This document shows positions 44,246-56,459 of a stretch of DNA of 64,000 nucleotides, piece after piece. The translations under genes were made by a program, and so were the position numbers. The stretch is from Dactylis glomerata (taxonomy: Eukaryota > Streptophyta > Magnoliopsida > Poales > Poaceae). Each line of letters opens with the position of its first letter. Positions within the stretch are counted from its first letter, which is position 1. The stretch covers positions 1,408,500 through 1,472,499 of the forward strand of contig QXEO01000817.1 in the NCBI GenBank assembly GCA_007115705.1, read 5' to 3'. Below the pieces are notes generated by a model. It saw only the letters and a program-made list of their open reading frames with translations, was not told the origin of the DNA and did not search any database.

Positions 44246-46478
44246 ATGGCTGCCGGCAGGGGCCTCAACCAGCTTTTGAGGAAAACCCTTCATAGCCAGT
44301 CGTCTGTAAGTGCTGTAGAACTCCTGCTTCTGTATGCAGTCTATTGAAAAACTAGTCCAGTATCCAGTCCTGTTATTATTTGTTTTAGAATCCATGTTTG
44401 TACTGAAGTTACGGCATCACTGTTCCATAAGTTTACTGAACGTGTTTTTGAAATGATATGCTGGAAAGAAATCCTAGTTGCCATGTTTGTCTGTTATAGT
44501 CTGCATTTTTTTCCTGATAGATGAATCAGTTTTTGTTTGATGGAGGGTTCATGTTTGGCAGGATTACCTTTTTTGTATTGTGTAAAAGTAGAATAAATAA
44601 TTCTTGGTACCGTGCTTTTGATTGCAAGTGTTATGAATTTTCTTTCTAACTTATAATCATTTTTTCTAGGGCTCATCTCTGCTTTCCTCATTCCGGGGAA
44701 AGAATGAAGAGTCCTCTGCTGGACTAAGAGCATTGGCTCTTCTTGGAGTTGGTGCTTCTGGTCTTCTAAGTTTTGGTACGATAGCATCTGCTGATGAAGC
44801 TGAGCATGGTTTGGCAGCTGCAGACTACCCCTGGCCACATGAGGGCATTCTTAGCTCTTACGATCATGCATCGTAAGTCATCCATTTTTTACTTCTCTTA
44901 TAGACACCATATTTGCTAAAATAATTTAGTTTTCCCAGTAAGATGCTGAAAAAGGGCCAAGCGTTCATTTTGAACTGTGACCTTATATTGGAAAAAAACC
45001 TATGCGCAGAATCCGTCGTGGACACCAAGTCTACCAGCAAGTGTGTGCATCTTGTCACTCCATGTCATTGATTTCATACCGTGATTTGGTTGGGGTGGCC
45101 TATACTGAAGAGGAAACCAAGGCAATGGCTGCTGAAATTGAAGTGGTTGATGGTCCTAATGATGAGGGTGAAATGTTCACACGTCCTGGCAAGCTGAGTG
45201 ATCGCTTCCCGCAGCCTTATCCAAATGAACAGGCAGCCCGATTTGCAAATGGTGGAGCATATCCTCCGGACCTCAGTCTTATCACCAAGGTAAATTCTAG
45301 CTCATTTGTTTGCATCGCAGTGGTGTAATCTTTGATCTCCAGCTTGTATCTTACTGATGATGATCCATATATGCTCAGGCAAGGCACAATGGCCAGAACT
45401 ACGTGTTTGCTCTTCTTACTGGTTACCATGACCCACCTGCTGGGGTTCAGGTAATCCTTAATTCTATGTGCTCTGTTTCTATCAGGTGGCTTAGCCTTGT
45501 AGTTTCTTGCTTTATTCTCTCAGTACCATGAACAAATTGCTAAGCCGCTCATGGTATGCGATTATACGGATATAGTAAATAACACACGACTACATGGTGC
45601 TGACACCCAATTTTCTACTGTTCTGTGAAATAGTCATCCTGCTGGACTTTGAAAGTGCTGAATGTCCGATTGCGATAGCTTTAACTGTTTCGGTGTATGT
45701 TGTTTGTTCAGTAATATTTCATTCTGTTAATCTAAGATCAGTTTAGCTCTTCATTCTCATCAATTATTGTTCTGATTTACCTTAGCGCACGAGAACATTG
45801 TTTGATTCGAGAATCAGGATTTTTGGCTAGAAAATACTAATTTATCTGCCCTGCCAAGTGCAAAAAGATTTTCTAGTGTGTCATCTAGCAAGAGACGGCC
45901 AACATTAATTGTTCATGCAATTATTCATACTGTTCACTATTTTGTTGTAATTTCCCTCTTGTATTTACGCATTACTAAACTGACTTGAAATAATTAAATT
46001 CTAGATTCGTGAGGGTCTGCATTACAACCCCTACTTCCCTGGTGGTGCCATAGCCATGCCCAAGATGCTTATGGATGGAGCTCTAGAGTACGAAGATGGT
46101 ACTCCTGCAACTGAAGCCCAGGCATGTCTACTTATCCTTTGTTGAGCTCTTCATGTGGAAGTTGTTGCCTCATTGGGCTAACATAAAGCATTATATTTTC
46201 ATTCGCAGATGGGCAAGGATGTTGTGTCGTTCTTGTCGTGGGCAGCTGAGCCTGAAATGGAAGAGAGGAAACTGGTAACTACCTCACAGCTCGGTTGTTT
46301 AAATTTGAATACACAATTTTGGTTAGCAACTATTCTGATGCGCCTAATACCAACTTTGCAGATGGGTGTCAAATGGATCTTCCTATTGTCACTTGCACTT
46401 CTCCAAGCCGCATACTACCGTCGCATGAAGTGGTCGGTCCTCAAGTCCCGCAAGCTGGTCCTGGATGTCGTCAACTGA
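44246..46478 (+). CDS. CYC1: Cytochrome c1, heme protein, mitochondrial (complete, seven coding exons)
   Basis: This is the catalytic cytochrome of respiratory complex III in the inner mitochondrial membrane. It passes electrons from the Rieske protein to cytochrome c. Coding exons: 44246-44305, 44670-44872, 45010-45289, 45379-45450, 46005-46121, 46209-46274, 46362-46478. They sum to 915 nt, 304 residues, with every phase matching. The N-terminal ~60 residues (MAAGRGLNQLLRKTLHSQSS, then an Ala/Leu/Gly-rich stretch) form the usual bipartite import signal. The heme c site CASCH is at residues 100-104, the axial Met in AMPKM at about 223, and one C-terminal membrane helix at about 268-286 is followed by a basic tail. 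Length and motifs fit plant cytochrome c1. Intron 5 (46122-46208) has a GC donor. No damage is seen; expected functional. Confidence 0.97.
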
Positions 46479-47120
46479 TGACCATTGTTTCTTTTTTTTA
46501 TTACAACGTTGAGTCTTTAAGCAGAAGCGATTGAAATAATGACTTTCTGTTGTACATTTTGCCACTGGGGTTGTCTCCCATCATCCCTTGCCTAGAATTT
46601 CTTCTGTTTTCCTCTGCTGCTTAAGCATTTCTCCAAGGGAGCAGTTATTTTGGAATATTTTTTGTCAGTTGATACCTGAATGGTACCAGCAACCTCTAAC
46701 ATAAGAGTCGATGAAGTTGATAAATCCTTTATATTCTGGTACTTGGGATCATATGATTTGTCTTTACCACCATCCACTCATCACTTATTTAAATGTTCTT
46801 TCAGCTACAGTTATCATTGTTTTGTCAAAACTTTATAGTGACAATTTGGTGTTCACGTTACACTCAACTGGATGACATTTATGCCTAGGTGTGTCTAGGA
46901 ACTTTGCAGTCACAATATTGGCTGGGATCTATACTACCGGTGTGATCTATGTTAGGCTATAGATAACTATGCATGATTAGCAAGAATTGTTACGTCTCCC
47001 TCTGTAACATAAGTCTTGACGTGATTGTAGCTTGAATTTAAACAAATTTGAACTATATTCACGTCAGGAATCTGGAACTGAGTGATTGCTATGCTTTTTT
47101 TTTTTGAAATAATACCATGA
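46479..47120. other. CYC1 3' UTR and downstream spacer
   Basis: No gene is seen. The T-rich stretch after the stop and the AATAAT near 46535 may serve polyadenylation. The rest is AT-rich spacer. Confidence 0.5.
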
Positions 47121-47122
47121 TA

Positions 47123-47272
47123 CTCCCTCCGTTTTAAAATATAAGATGTTTTAGGTTTGTGAAGTAAATGTATCTAGACATCTTTTAGTGTGTTGGTTCA
47201 CTTGAATATACACACTAAAACATGTCTACATACATTTACTTCACAAACCTAAAACATCTTAAACGGAGGGAG
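47123..47272. mobile_element. Stowaway-type MITE (150 bp)
   Basis: Near-perfect terminal inverted repeats, CTCCCTCCGTTTTAAAATA at one end and TCTTAAACGGAGGGAG at the other, are flanked by TA on both sides (47121-47122, 47273-47274). Most of the element folds back on itself. This is the classic Tc1/mariner-derived MITE of Triticeae gene regions. Confidence 0.95.
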
Positions 47273-47442
47273 TATATTATAGCAATGAACAGTACATGGT
47301 AGAGATATATAAGCTGTCTTCAGCAATTACAACACAAAGTCTAAGAAAAAACGAGCTAATCTTCGAGGTCTTCAAACTCTTCTTCTTGCATAACACAATC
47401 TTGTATTTTTCTGAAGGCAGCCAAAAGATAATGGCGCAGATA

Positions 47443-47910
47443 TCAAACCATAAATCTGTAAATACCAACAATGGTTCTTTTTTTTTTAATTAGAGCCGCA
47501 ATGCCAAGGCTACGTGCACGCACGCAACCATTAAAGCAATCATACAACATCGGCAAGAGTACCAACACCAGTATTTCAGGGAAGAGAAACCGAACAACCT
47601 TGTCAACGTCGCTGGAAAGCCGAGAGTACGAATCACCATTGCCGAAGACGTAGCAGTCGGGACGAATATTGCGAGGATAACCGTCCTCGCGGCAACCAGG
47701 AGAAACAATCCAAAACTGATCAGGCGAAGCAAGATCTTGAAGACTGTACCTAAAAAACTGTAATCTTACAGCACCATCATTGACGCCGGGAAGAAGATCT
47801 CGACGCCGAACGAAGAGCTGAAGATCACTTATTATGAACGGTGACATCTCCATGGACGTAGAAGAAACGAAGATGACTACCAAAACGCCGAACGAAGAGC
47901 TGAAGATCAT
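47443..47910 (-). CDS. Hypothetical ORF, 155 residues, uncertain
   Basis: An open frame on the minus strand with balanced composition (QFFRYSLQDLASPDQFW, GYPRNIRPDCYVFGNGDSY) and one hydrophobic stretch (RFLFPEILVLVLLPMLYDC). I do not recognise it. There is no TATA box or obvious intron. The plus strand at 47806-47829 and 47886-47909 holds the direct repeat CGCCGAACGAAGAGCTGAAG, so the first part of the ORF may be partly duplicated. It could be a decayed gene fragment. Confidence 0.25.
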   Translation of the reverse strand: MIFSSSFGVLVVIFVSSTSMEMSPFIISDLQLFVRRRDLLPGVNDGAVRLQFFRYSLQDLASPDQFWIVSPGCREDGYPRNIRPDCYVFGNGDSYSRLSSDVDKVVRFLFPEILVLVLLPMLYDCFNGCVRARSLGIAALIKKKRTIVGIYRFMV

Positions 47911-48262
47911 TGCTATGCTGGTTGTTAAGAAGATGCTGTACGTTTGGTTCCCACAAGAGTTAGATGATAAAAAATGGAAAAAGTTGCCATGTTTTACTCT
48001 TTTTTTACTGTCTGTTCGATTTATTATTTGTGTCTACAAAATGCCACCCTTCAATAAAGGTCACTTTTGATCGCTTACACGGTGAGATTTTTTTTGAAAT
48101 AAACCAAATATATTAGGCTAGCAAGCCGCCTCATTAAAAATCTTCCAGTCCCTTTAGGTACCTAGGTAAGAAAAAGAGTGCGTTTAAAACTTGCTGCCTT
48201 GATCAGTGTATTGTTACATCGTTTATCAACGAGTCTAGCAAAAATCTAGAGGGTTCATCGAC

Positions 48263-49051
48263 CTAATTACAAGATAAACTATTATCAAATCCAAACCTTG
48301 CTAACTCATGAGCTACTTTATTTGCTTCCCTCGGACAGAAATTAAATGAAACCTCACCAATTGTAGCAACTGAATCCATGCAATCTGCGAAGACAGCAGA
48401 AGCTTCACTCCACCACCTTTCATCTCCATTGCAAGCATTGATAACATCAGAGGAGTCTGATTCCGCTTGGACCCTAGATAAATTCAGTCGAGTCGCCAAT
48501 TCTAGTCTCTCCCTCAGAGCTATGGCCTCCGCTAACATTGGAGTCGATACATGCGGTATGAGACAACACGAGGCGGCTATAAAATGACCATCGATATCAC
48601 GGAGAACCGCCCCAGCTGCACCTGCTTTCCTATCATCATGGAAGGAGGTGTCGACATTAAGTTTGATATAACGTGGCTTTGGTCTAGCCCATCGCAATTT
48701 TGAAACAGCTCCACCAGTTGTTGGTTCCTTCTTTGAATTAGCTGCAATGGTTAGAATAGACATTCTACACCTGTGGATTCGAGGCACCGGTTCATCATGA
48801 GTCTGACGGCGCCTAATCCACCAAAGGTACCAGCAGGCAACCGAGATGATCTCTTTGAGCCCAATACTGATGCCTTCAATTGTATTGTCGTGTCGCCGAA
48901 GCAACTCTTCTAAAATCACTGATCCTGACCGGTCAACGTGAACCACCTGCATGATCAGCTCTAGAATCCCCAAGCTCTCCCAAATTCCGTTTGCCGCCTC
49001 ACATTGAAATAGAAGGTGACGAACATCCTCTGAGCCTTGGTTACAAATTGG
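48263..49051 (-). pseudogene. LINE ORF2 3' part: zinc knuckle end and RNase H domain
   Basis: Read on the minus strand from the element I junction: CPICNQGSEDVRHLLFQCEA, the zf-RVT segment, straddles the insertion site. The open frame 48973-48263 carries a plant LINE RNase H domain (KLNVDTSFHDDRKAGAAGAV; LAEAIALRERLELA; VQAESDSSDVI; ANKVAHELARFGF) with the catalytic Asp, Glu and Asp in place, and ends in a natural stop. This part is undamaged apart from the insertion. Confidence 0.88.
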
Positions 49052-49056
49052 ACATC

Positions 49057-50560
49057 TGTAAGGGTATTTTACCCTTAACCTTTATTTTGATTAACAATGA
49101 CAAACAAGCTAGTGACGATCTAATGTGTCTTGCTAGTCTTATTTGCAGGTTTTAGTTCGTCATGTGTGATGGAAGGAGTTGTGAGACCCCCTGTTTGTTT
49201 CGAAGAGACGGTAGTTCCTTTGTTATTTTATTTACCCTTTGAGTATAGGAACTCCACACTATTAAGAGGGGTAATCTCGATGAACTCAGTGGGAAGGTGG
49301 CCTATTTTCTTTTTCCTATCCTACCACCCATAATTGCCAAACACTTCGCCAAAAGTTCGCGGAAAGAAAGGATTTTGTTCGAGACAGTTTTTCCTGTGTT
49401 GGCATTAGGGGCCGGCGGCGCCGGGCTCTGAGCCGGTCTGTCCGGTACAGCCACCGGACCCTTACCGGAATCATGTTCGGGTAGGGTGTTTGGTTGGCGT
49501 CCGGCGTGAAAGCCGGCTGGTCCGGCGTAGGAGCCGGTGTGCCGGGCGCCATACCGGCCCGCCCGGTATAGCCACCGTTTCCTTACCGGTTTGGCGTGCA
49601 GATATGGGGTTCGGTTCTGGGCCGGCGTGAAAGCCGACCCACCCGGCATTAGTCCCCGGTACGCCTCTCCCCTTCGCCAGCTTGCCCGGTGTAGGACCGG
49701 TGTTACCGGCCTGTGTGCCGGCCGGTCCGGTGCAGGTCCGGTCTCGCCGGGCTGTGCGCCGGCCGGTCTGGCTCAGCAACCGGCGCCGCCGACTTTGCAC
49801 CGACTGGGCGCAGGAATTCTGCTTCAAACGGCTCTTTCTTCCCCCGGACTATAAATACCCCTTCACCTACCTTGGAGAGCATAAGGTTGCCATTCAAATC
49901 ATATCCTTGCCTTCTCTCTCTCTCTCTCTCCTCCATTAAAGAGCATTCAAAGCTTGAGGATCTCCCATTCTACCCACTCAAATCCAAATCCCTTTGGTAG
50001 AAAGATTGAGGAGACCCCGATCTACGATTCCACCAAGCCAAATTTCATTCCCCCTTGTGTTCATCGAGTATTGCTTGTTACTCTTGGGTTTGTGGGAAAC
50101 CCTAGGCGGCTAGGGTCGCCCGGAGGCATTCGGCTTGTGATTCGCCCCGTGGAAAGTTTGTGAGGGTTCGGAGACCACCCTAAGGTCTACCACAAGTGAT
50201 TGGGCTCCTACTTCATGGAGGAGGCTCAAGGAGAAGAAGGTGAGCCTTCGTGGCGCTTGAGTACCCTTTGTGGGAATTCACACCTCTCCAACGGTGACTA
50301 GCTCTCTCCCAAGAGAGTGAACATCGGGATACATCTTCGTCTCCGCGTGCCTCGGTGATTTCTATCCGAGCCCCTTTACTTGTGTTTTACCTTTGTGATA
50401 GCCTTCGTGCTTGAAGTACTTTGCATTGCATCATATAGGTTGCTCACTTAGTTGTTAGGCTCACACTTATATTCCGCAAAGCGTAAAACTAGTGAAAAGA
50501 GAAGTAAAATTTGTAGAAACCTATTCACCCCCCCTCTAGGTTAGACCATCCACACTTTCA
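49057..50560 (+). repeat. 5' LTR of I
   Basis: It starts TGTAAGGGTATTTTACCC, itself a short inverted repeat, and ends ACTTTCA. A dense array of CCGG-containing short palindromes (about 49410-49795) precedes a TATA box (TATAAATA, 49849-49856). Long GC-rich ORFs on both strands here are by-products. Confidence 0.95.
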
Positions 50561-50562
50561 AT

Positions 50563-50574
50563 TGGTATCAGAGT
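50563..50574 (+). other. Primer-binding site of I (initiator tRNA-Met type)
   Basis: TGGTATCAGAGT, two bases after the LTR; the canonical Copia site ends in C where this has T. Confidence 0.9.
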
Positions 50575-50614
50575 CAAGGGCTCTTTCTAAGGGCTTAACC
50601 GCCTTAAGAGTAAG

Positions 50615-53101
50615 ATGGTCTCACCTACGGATGAGGGTGAAGGCAAAGTCTTCACGGCCGTTGAGGTCCAAGCGTTGCTTGATAAGCAACGCAACAAACT
50701 CAACGAACGTTTTGCCGCGTTGGAAGCGAGATTCTCGGCTTTGGATGCTAAGAGTGCCCTTCCCGAGGTTGTCGAGGTTGCTCCGAAGGAGAACCCAAAC
50801 TCGGAAAAGGCAAAGGTGGATAATCCACCTAAGCCCGATGGACCCTCTTCTCATACAAAGCCATATGAATATCCCCTCGAATGTGTGCCTATGCCTCACA
50901 TGAATCCTTCTTCCGGTGCACCCCCCATGCTTGATGAATTTAACTATTCCTATTGGAAGTCTTGCATGCGTTCCCATCTCAGGTGTGTTTGTGTGGAGCT
51001 TTGGGGCGTTGTCGAGAATGGGTTCACTCCCGTTGATGAGAAGCACATGACGCCCAAGGAGAGGATTGATTGTCAACTCAACTCCACCGCCCTTGACAAG
51101 ATTCGTCAAAGCTTGAAGCGTGAAGTGTATGATCAAGTCTCAAGCATTGAGTCCGCCAAGGAACTTTGGGAGAATCTCTCGGTCAAGTTTGATGGGACAT
51201 CGGCAATGCAAAAGACCAAGTATGAAGCCGCCAAACAAGACATGAACTTGTTTTGCATGAATGATGGAGAGTCGGTCTCAAGTGCCTACTCAAGACTCCA
51301 AGCTCTCAAGGAGAAGATCATTCTTCTTGGTGGAAACACCATTGATGATGGCTTTCACATGAATGATAGCTTTGTGAAGAACAAGTTCATTGATATTGTG
51401 TCTTGCGAATACAAGGAGTTGACCTTCAATGTCACCTTCTTGGAACCTTGTCGCAAGATGACCGCGGATGAGCTTGTTGGATACTTTGTTGCCCATGATG
51501 ACATGATTGCCAAGGCAAATAGGACCAAGGAGATTGTCCGAGCCATGAACAAGAACCCATCACTTGCTTTGAAGGCCAATGTCACTCACTCAAAGGCACG
51601 TGAAGCAAGCAAGGAAGAGAGTGTTGAAGAAGATCTTGAAGAAGAAGAAGAAGAGATGACCTCAACAAGTGAGTTGGATACCAATCTAGCATTCTTCGCC
51701 AAGAAGTACGGGAAGCATTCCATGAAGAGAGGAAGCTTTGTTCCCAAGGAGAAGAGAAGATCTTGCTACAATTGTGATGAGCCGGGGCATTTCGCTGACA
51801 CTTGCCCCTATGAGAAGAGACAAGACAAGCCAAAGTACATAAAGGGTGCCAAGCCAAAGTTGAAGCCTAATCCAATCAACTTGAGGAACAAGAGCAAGTT
51901 CAAGGACGTCAAGGCGCTTGTGGGTGTTGAATACACCTCCGATGTTGATGAAGAAGATAGTGATGAGGAGGACATTGTTGGAGTGGCCGGCTTGGCTCTT
52001 GCCAAGCCCGGGTCACTATTCAAGTACGACTACACCAAGGACTACGAGAGCTCCACCAAGAACACTCCTCATAAATGCCTTATGGCAAAGGAGGCTAAGG
52101 TGATATCTTCTTCCCAACCCTCTTGTCCCATTAATGATGATATGGATGAGGAGACTATTCTTGCCACTCTTTACAAGACTATGTGTTCTCTTCGTGGTGA
52201 TGCTCATGATCATTTCGAATACTTGATGGACACTATTGCTCAACGCAATGAGTCCCTTGAGGAAGCGAGATCCCATGTTGAAGATGGGGAACGGAGATTC
52301 AATCTCCTTGTTCAAGAGCTAACCGAGGAGAAGAACACTAGGTTGCTTCTTTCTCATCAAATTGAAACATATCAACTTGATAAAACTAAGGAATTGGATA
52401 CTATGGATAAAACCTTGCTAATGGCATAAGAACTTGATGCTTCCAAAAAGGAACTTGAAGTTGCTCATGCTTCTCTTACTAAGGATCTTGAGCACCTTGA
52501 AAGGGCTAACAAGCTAGTCAAGGATGAGCTCAATAGACTTAGCAAGAAATATGAGGAACTTCAAGCTCTTCATGATGAAGTTCAAGGTTCATCAAGTGTG
52601 CCTATAATTGTTGAGAATGTTGCTTGTGCTACTAACTCTTCTCTAGATCAAGCAATCCTCATTGAGGAGAATGCTAAGTTGAAGGCTCAACTTGAGAAAG
52701 AGCGTCTCTCATCTCAACAACTTGGGAAACCCCCCCATGAGCTCTTTGCTCAACAAAAGGAGAGGCCTCGTGGTCAAGGCCTTGGTTATATCCCAAGGAA
52801 CAACAACAACAACTATGTTCCTCCACCCAAGAAGATCAACTTTGTGAAGGAAGGGTACAATGGGAATGGTAATGGTAAGAACGTACCTATGGGAAGGAAT
52901 GCCAATAGGGGCAATCCTAACCATAGCTTTGCCGGAAAGGCCAACCCATCGTACGTGTTGTGTAAGGACACGGATGGGAATGTTGTTGCTAGATATGTTG
53001 GCCCTCGTGATGGTTATGCTTATAGATGGTACTCCATTTGGGTACCTAAATCTCTTGCTAGGGGTCCCATTACACAATGGGCTCCTAAACCCAAGAATTG
53101 A
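50615..53101 (+). pseudogene. Gag of I with one internal stop
   Basis: It starts at the first ATG after the primer site. The N-terminal coiled coil (about residues 10-45) and Copia gag domain (LDEFNYSYWKSCMRSHLRC, about 105; VKFDGTSAMQKTKYEAAKQD, about 190) are followed by the acidic linker, the CCHC knuckle CYNCDEPGHFADTC (about residue 384) and a long coiled coil. TAA at 52427-52429 cuts the coiled coil, and the same frame continues to the natural TGA at 53099-53101, ending PITQWAPKPKN. One point mutation therefore separates this from a full gag of about 828 residues. Confidence 0.9.
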
Positions 53102-53109
53102 TTTTGTAG

Positions 53110-56100
53110 GGCTATTCCTCCGGTGGACCGAAATGGTTGTTTGATAGTGGGTGCACTAATCATATGACCAGAGGAAGAGAGGTGTTTGAGCAATTTATTG
53201 AAGATGTTAACTCAACTCAATGCATCCTCTTTGGAGATAACTCAAAAGGAAAGGTATTGGGTCAAGGCAAGTTGGCAATCTCAAAGGACTTGTCTCTTGA
53301 GAATGTCATGCTTGTCGACACCCTTGGCTATAATCTTCTTTCAATACGTCATCTTGCAAGCATTGGTTATGATTGCTATTTTACCTATAATCATGTGAAA
53401 GTCTTTAGGAGTGATAATCTCAAGTTGGTTTATGTTGGGAATGTTGAGGACAACCTTTACGTGGTTGATTTCTCGAAAGAGAACACTTCCTCCTCAACAT
53501 GTCTCATAGCCAAGGTTGACGAGGGTTGGCTTTGGCATCGCCGGCTAGGCCACGTCAATATGAGAAATCTCAAATGACTCCTAAAGGGTGAACATGTTGT
53601 TGGACTAACCAATGTAACGTTTGAAAAAGATCGTGTGTGTAGTGCATGTGTTGCCGGGAAGCAACTTGGGAAGAATCATCCGGCCAAGAGCGTGATCTCA
53701 ACGACAAGGCCTTTAGAGCTCCTTCACTTGGATCTCTTCGGGCCATTCACCTATGACTCCCTTGGGGGTAGTAGATATGGTCTTGTCATCGTGGATGATT
53801 ATTCAAGATATACATGGGTGTTCCTCCTTAAGTCTAAGGATGAGACCCACAAGTTCTTCACCAAGTTCGCCAAGCAAGCGAAACGTACATTTGAAGAAGT
53901 GATCAAGACCATAAGGACCGACAATGGGTCGGAATTCAAGAACTACGCCATGGATGACTTCATGGGTGAAGAGGGGATCAAGCATGAGTTCTCCGCTCCG
54001 TACACCCCTCAACAAAATGGCATGGTGGAGAGGAAGAACCGGACGATCATTGAGATGGCAAGAACCATGTTGGATGAGTTCAAGTCTCCCCATAATTTTT
54101 GGGGAGAAGCTATTGCCACCATGGTTCATGTCTCCAACCATCTCTTCCTCCGCCCGGTGTACAACAAGACGCCTTATGAGCTCCTCATCGGGAACAAGCC
54201 TAATGTCTCCTACTTCCGCATCTTCGGATGCAAGTGCTTCGTCAAGAACAAAAAGGAAAGACTTGGTAAATTCAAAACTAGAACAATTGAGGGTATTTTC
54301 GTTGGCTATGCGGACGATTCCCACACCTATAGATACTACAACATATCCTCCAGATGTGTTGAAGTATCTTGTGACGCGGTATTCGAGGAATTTAATGGCT
54401 CCCAATTGGAGCAAGTTGTTCCAAGTGATGTAGGTTATGAAGAATCTTCTCAAGTCATCAAGTCTATGGGAGTTGGTCACATCTTGCCTAGTGAAGATCA
54501 AGTTCTTCTAAACCAAGACCTTCCTCATGAAGAAGATTCAAGGTCAACTCAAGTGGAGCCTAGCTCAACTCAAGTAGAACCTTCATCACCATCCCAAGTG
54601 GAACAAGATCCTCAAGAGGAGACGCAAGCCCAAGAACATCTACCAAGCCCTCAACCTCATGAGCAAGATCAAGGAGATGATCAAGATCCCCACTCCTCTC
54701 AAGATCAAGCTCAAGAAGATGGTCATGACCAAGACAAGCCACAAGAAGAATTTGTTGGTCATGATGGGTTGAAAAGGCGCATCAAGGCCGCCACCAAGGC
54801 TAGTGATCTTCAAGTCGACAAGATACTTGGTGATATTTCTAAGGGAGTTTCAACTCGTAGACAACTTGCTTTGCTTGCCACCTTTTGTGGCCATCATGCT
54901 TTTGTGTCTAGTTTTGAACCTCAAAAGGTACATGAAGCCTTGGGAGATCCGGATTGGGTGAATGCCATGCAAGAAGAGTTGGAGTGCTTCACCCGCAACA
55001 AGGTGTGGTCTCTCGATGAGAGGCCCAAGGACCATAGGATCAATGTGATTGGCACCAAGTGGGTGTTCAAGAACAAGCAAGACGAGAATGGAGTCGTCAC
55101 TCGTAACAAGGCAAGGTTAGTGGCGCAAGGGTTTGCCCAAATAGAAGGTATGGATTATGAGGACACCTTTGCGCCCGTTGCTCGCCTTGAAGCTATTCGT
55201 CTATTGCTTGCTTATGCTTCTTTCCATGATTTCAAGCTTTATCAAATGGATGTCAAAAGTGCTTTTCTAAATGGCCCCTTGAAAGAGGAGGCATATGTTG
55301 CTCAACCCCCGGGTTTCAAAAATCCCAATTTCCCGAATCGTGTGTACAAACTCCAGAAGGCGCTCTACGGTCTCAAGCAAGCTCCACGTGCTTGGTACGA
55401 GCATCTTAGGGATTTTCTACTCACGGACGGTTTTGAAATTGGGAAGGTAGATTCCACCCTTTTCACCAAGCAGGTTAAAGGGGGTGGGTTGTTCATATGC
55501 CAAATCTATGTTGATGATATTATCTTTGGTGGGGCTAACGAAAAACATAACAAAGCTTTTGAGAAGTTGATGACACATAGATTTGAGATGTCCATGATGG
55601 GGGAGTTGAAGTTCTTCCTAGGCTTTCAAGTAAGGCAACTTGAGCAAGGAACTTTCATCTCTCAAGAGAAGTACGTGAAGGACATGCTCGCACGTTTCGA
55701 GATGAGCAAGGCCAAGAGTGCAAGAAGCCCATGCCAACCAAGATGCAACTTGATCTTGGTGAAGGTGAGAAACCGGTGGATAAAAAGGTATATCGCTCCA
55801 TGATTGGATCCCTTCTCTACCTTTGTGCTTCTAGGCCGGACATAATGCTAAGTGTTGGGTTGTGTGCTCGTTTTCAATCCGCTCCTAAGGAGTGTCACTT
55901 TGTGGCGGTCAAACGGATTTTAAGATACCTTGTTCATACTCCTACTCTCGGGCTTTGGTATCCAAAGGGGTCAACCTTTGATCTTGTGGGCTACTCGGAT
56001 TCTGATTGGGCCGGTGACAAGGTTGACCAGAAGTCGACCTCCGGGGCTTGCCAATTTATTGGCCGGTCGTTGGTGAGTTGGTCGTCCAAGAAACAAAACT

Positions 56101-56459
56101 CCATCTCCCTATCCACCGCCGAAGCCGAATACATTTCTGCGGCATCTTGTTGCACTCAATTGTTGTGGATGAAGCAAACCTTGAAAGACTATGGTGTGTC
56201 TCTTGGTACGGTGCTTCTTCTATGCGACAATGAAAGTGCAATAAAGATCGCCAACAACCCCGTCCAACACTCCCGCACCAAACATATCGACATTCGCCAC
56301 CACTTCCTACGTGACCATGTCGCAAGGGGTGATATTGCTCTCTCTCATGTGAGCACGAATCACCAATTGGCGGATATTTTCACGAAACCTTTGGATGAAG
56401 CACGGTTTGTTGAGTTAAGGAATGAACTTGGTATTCTTGATCCTAAAAACTTGGATTGA
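53110..56459 (+). pseudogene. Pol polyprotein of I: protease, integrase, RT, RNase H
   Basis: The frame differs from gag. Protease WLFDSGCTNHMT (about 53134); GAG-pre-integrase WLWHRRLGHVNM (about 53530), followed by TGA at 53575 where an Arg codon is expected; integrase HLDLFGPF, RTDNGSEF and QQNGMVERKN (D, D, E); a Gln/Ser/Asp-rich linker with repeated STQVEPS; RT from VIGTKWVFKNKQ through QMDVKSAFLNG to IYVDDIIFGG (catalytic bases 55507-55518). A one-base frameshift at about 55715-55730 moves reading to the ORF 55731-56459, which holds the RT end and RNase H (SGACQFIGRSLVSW, CDNESAIKIA, TKHIDIRHHF, ADIFTKPL). Confidence 0.92.

Noticed and set aside
49302..49939. GC-rich ORFs with Pro/Arg/Gly-rich translations in the LTRs of I (also 56608-57237, 57534-57903, 58899-59590)
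   Set aside because: Translations of the CCGG palindrome arrays; open in several frames on both strands at once.
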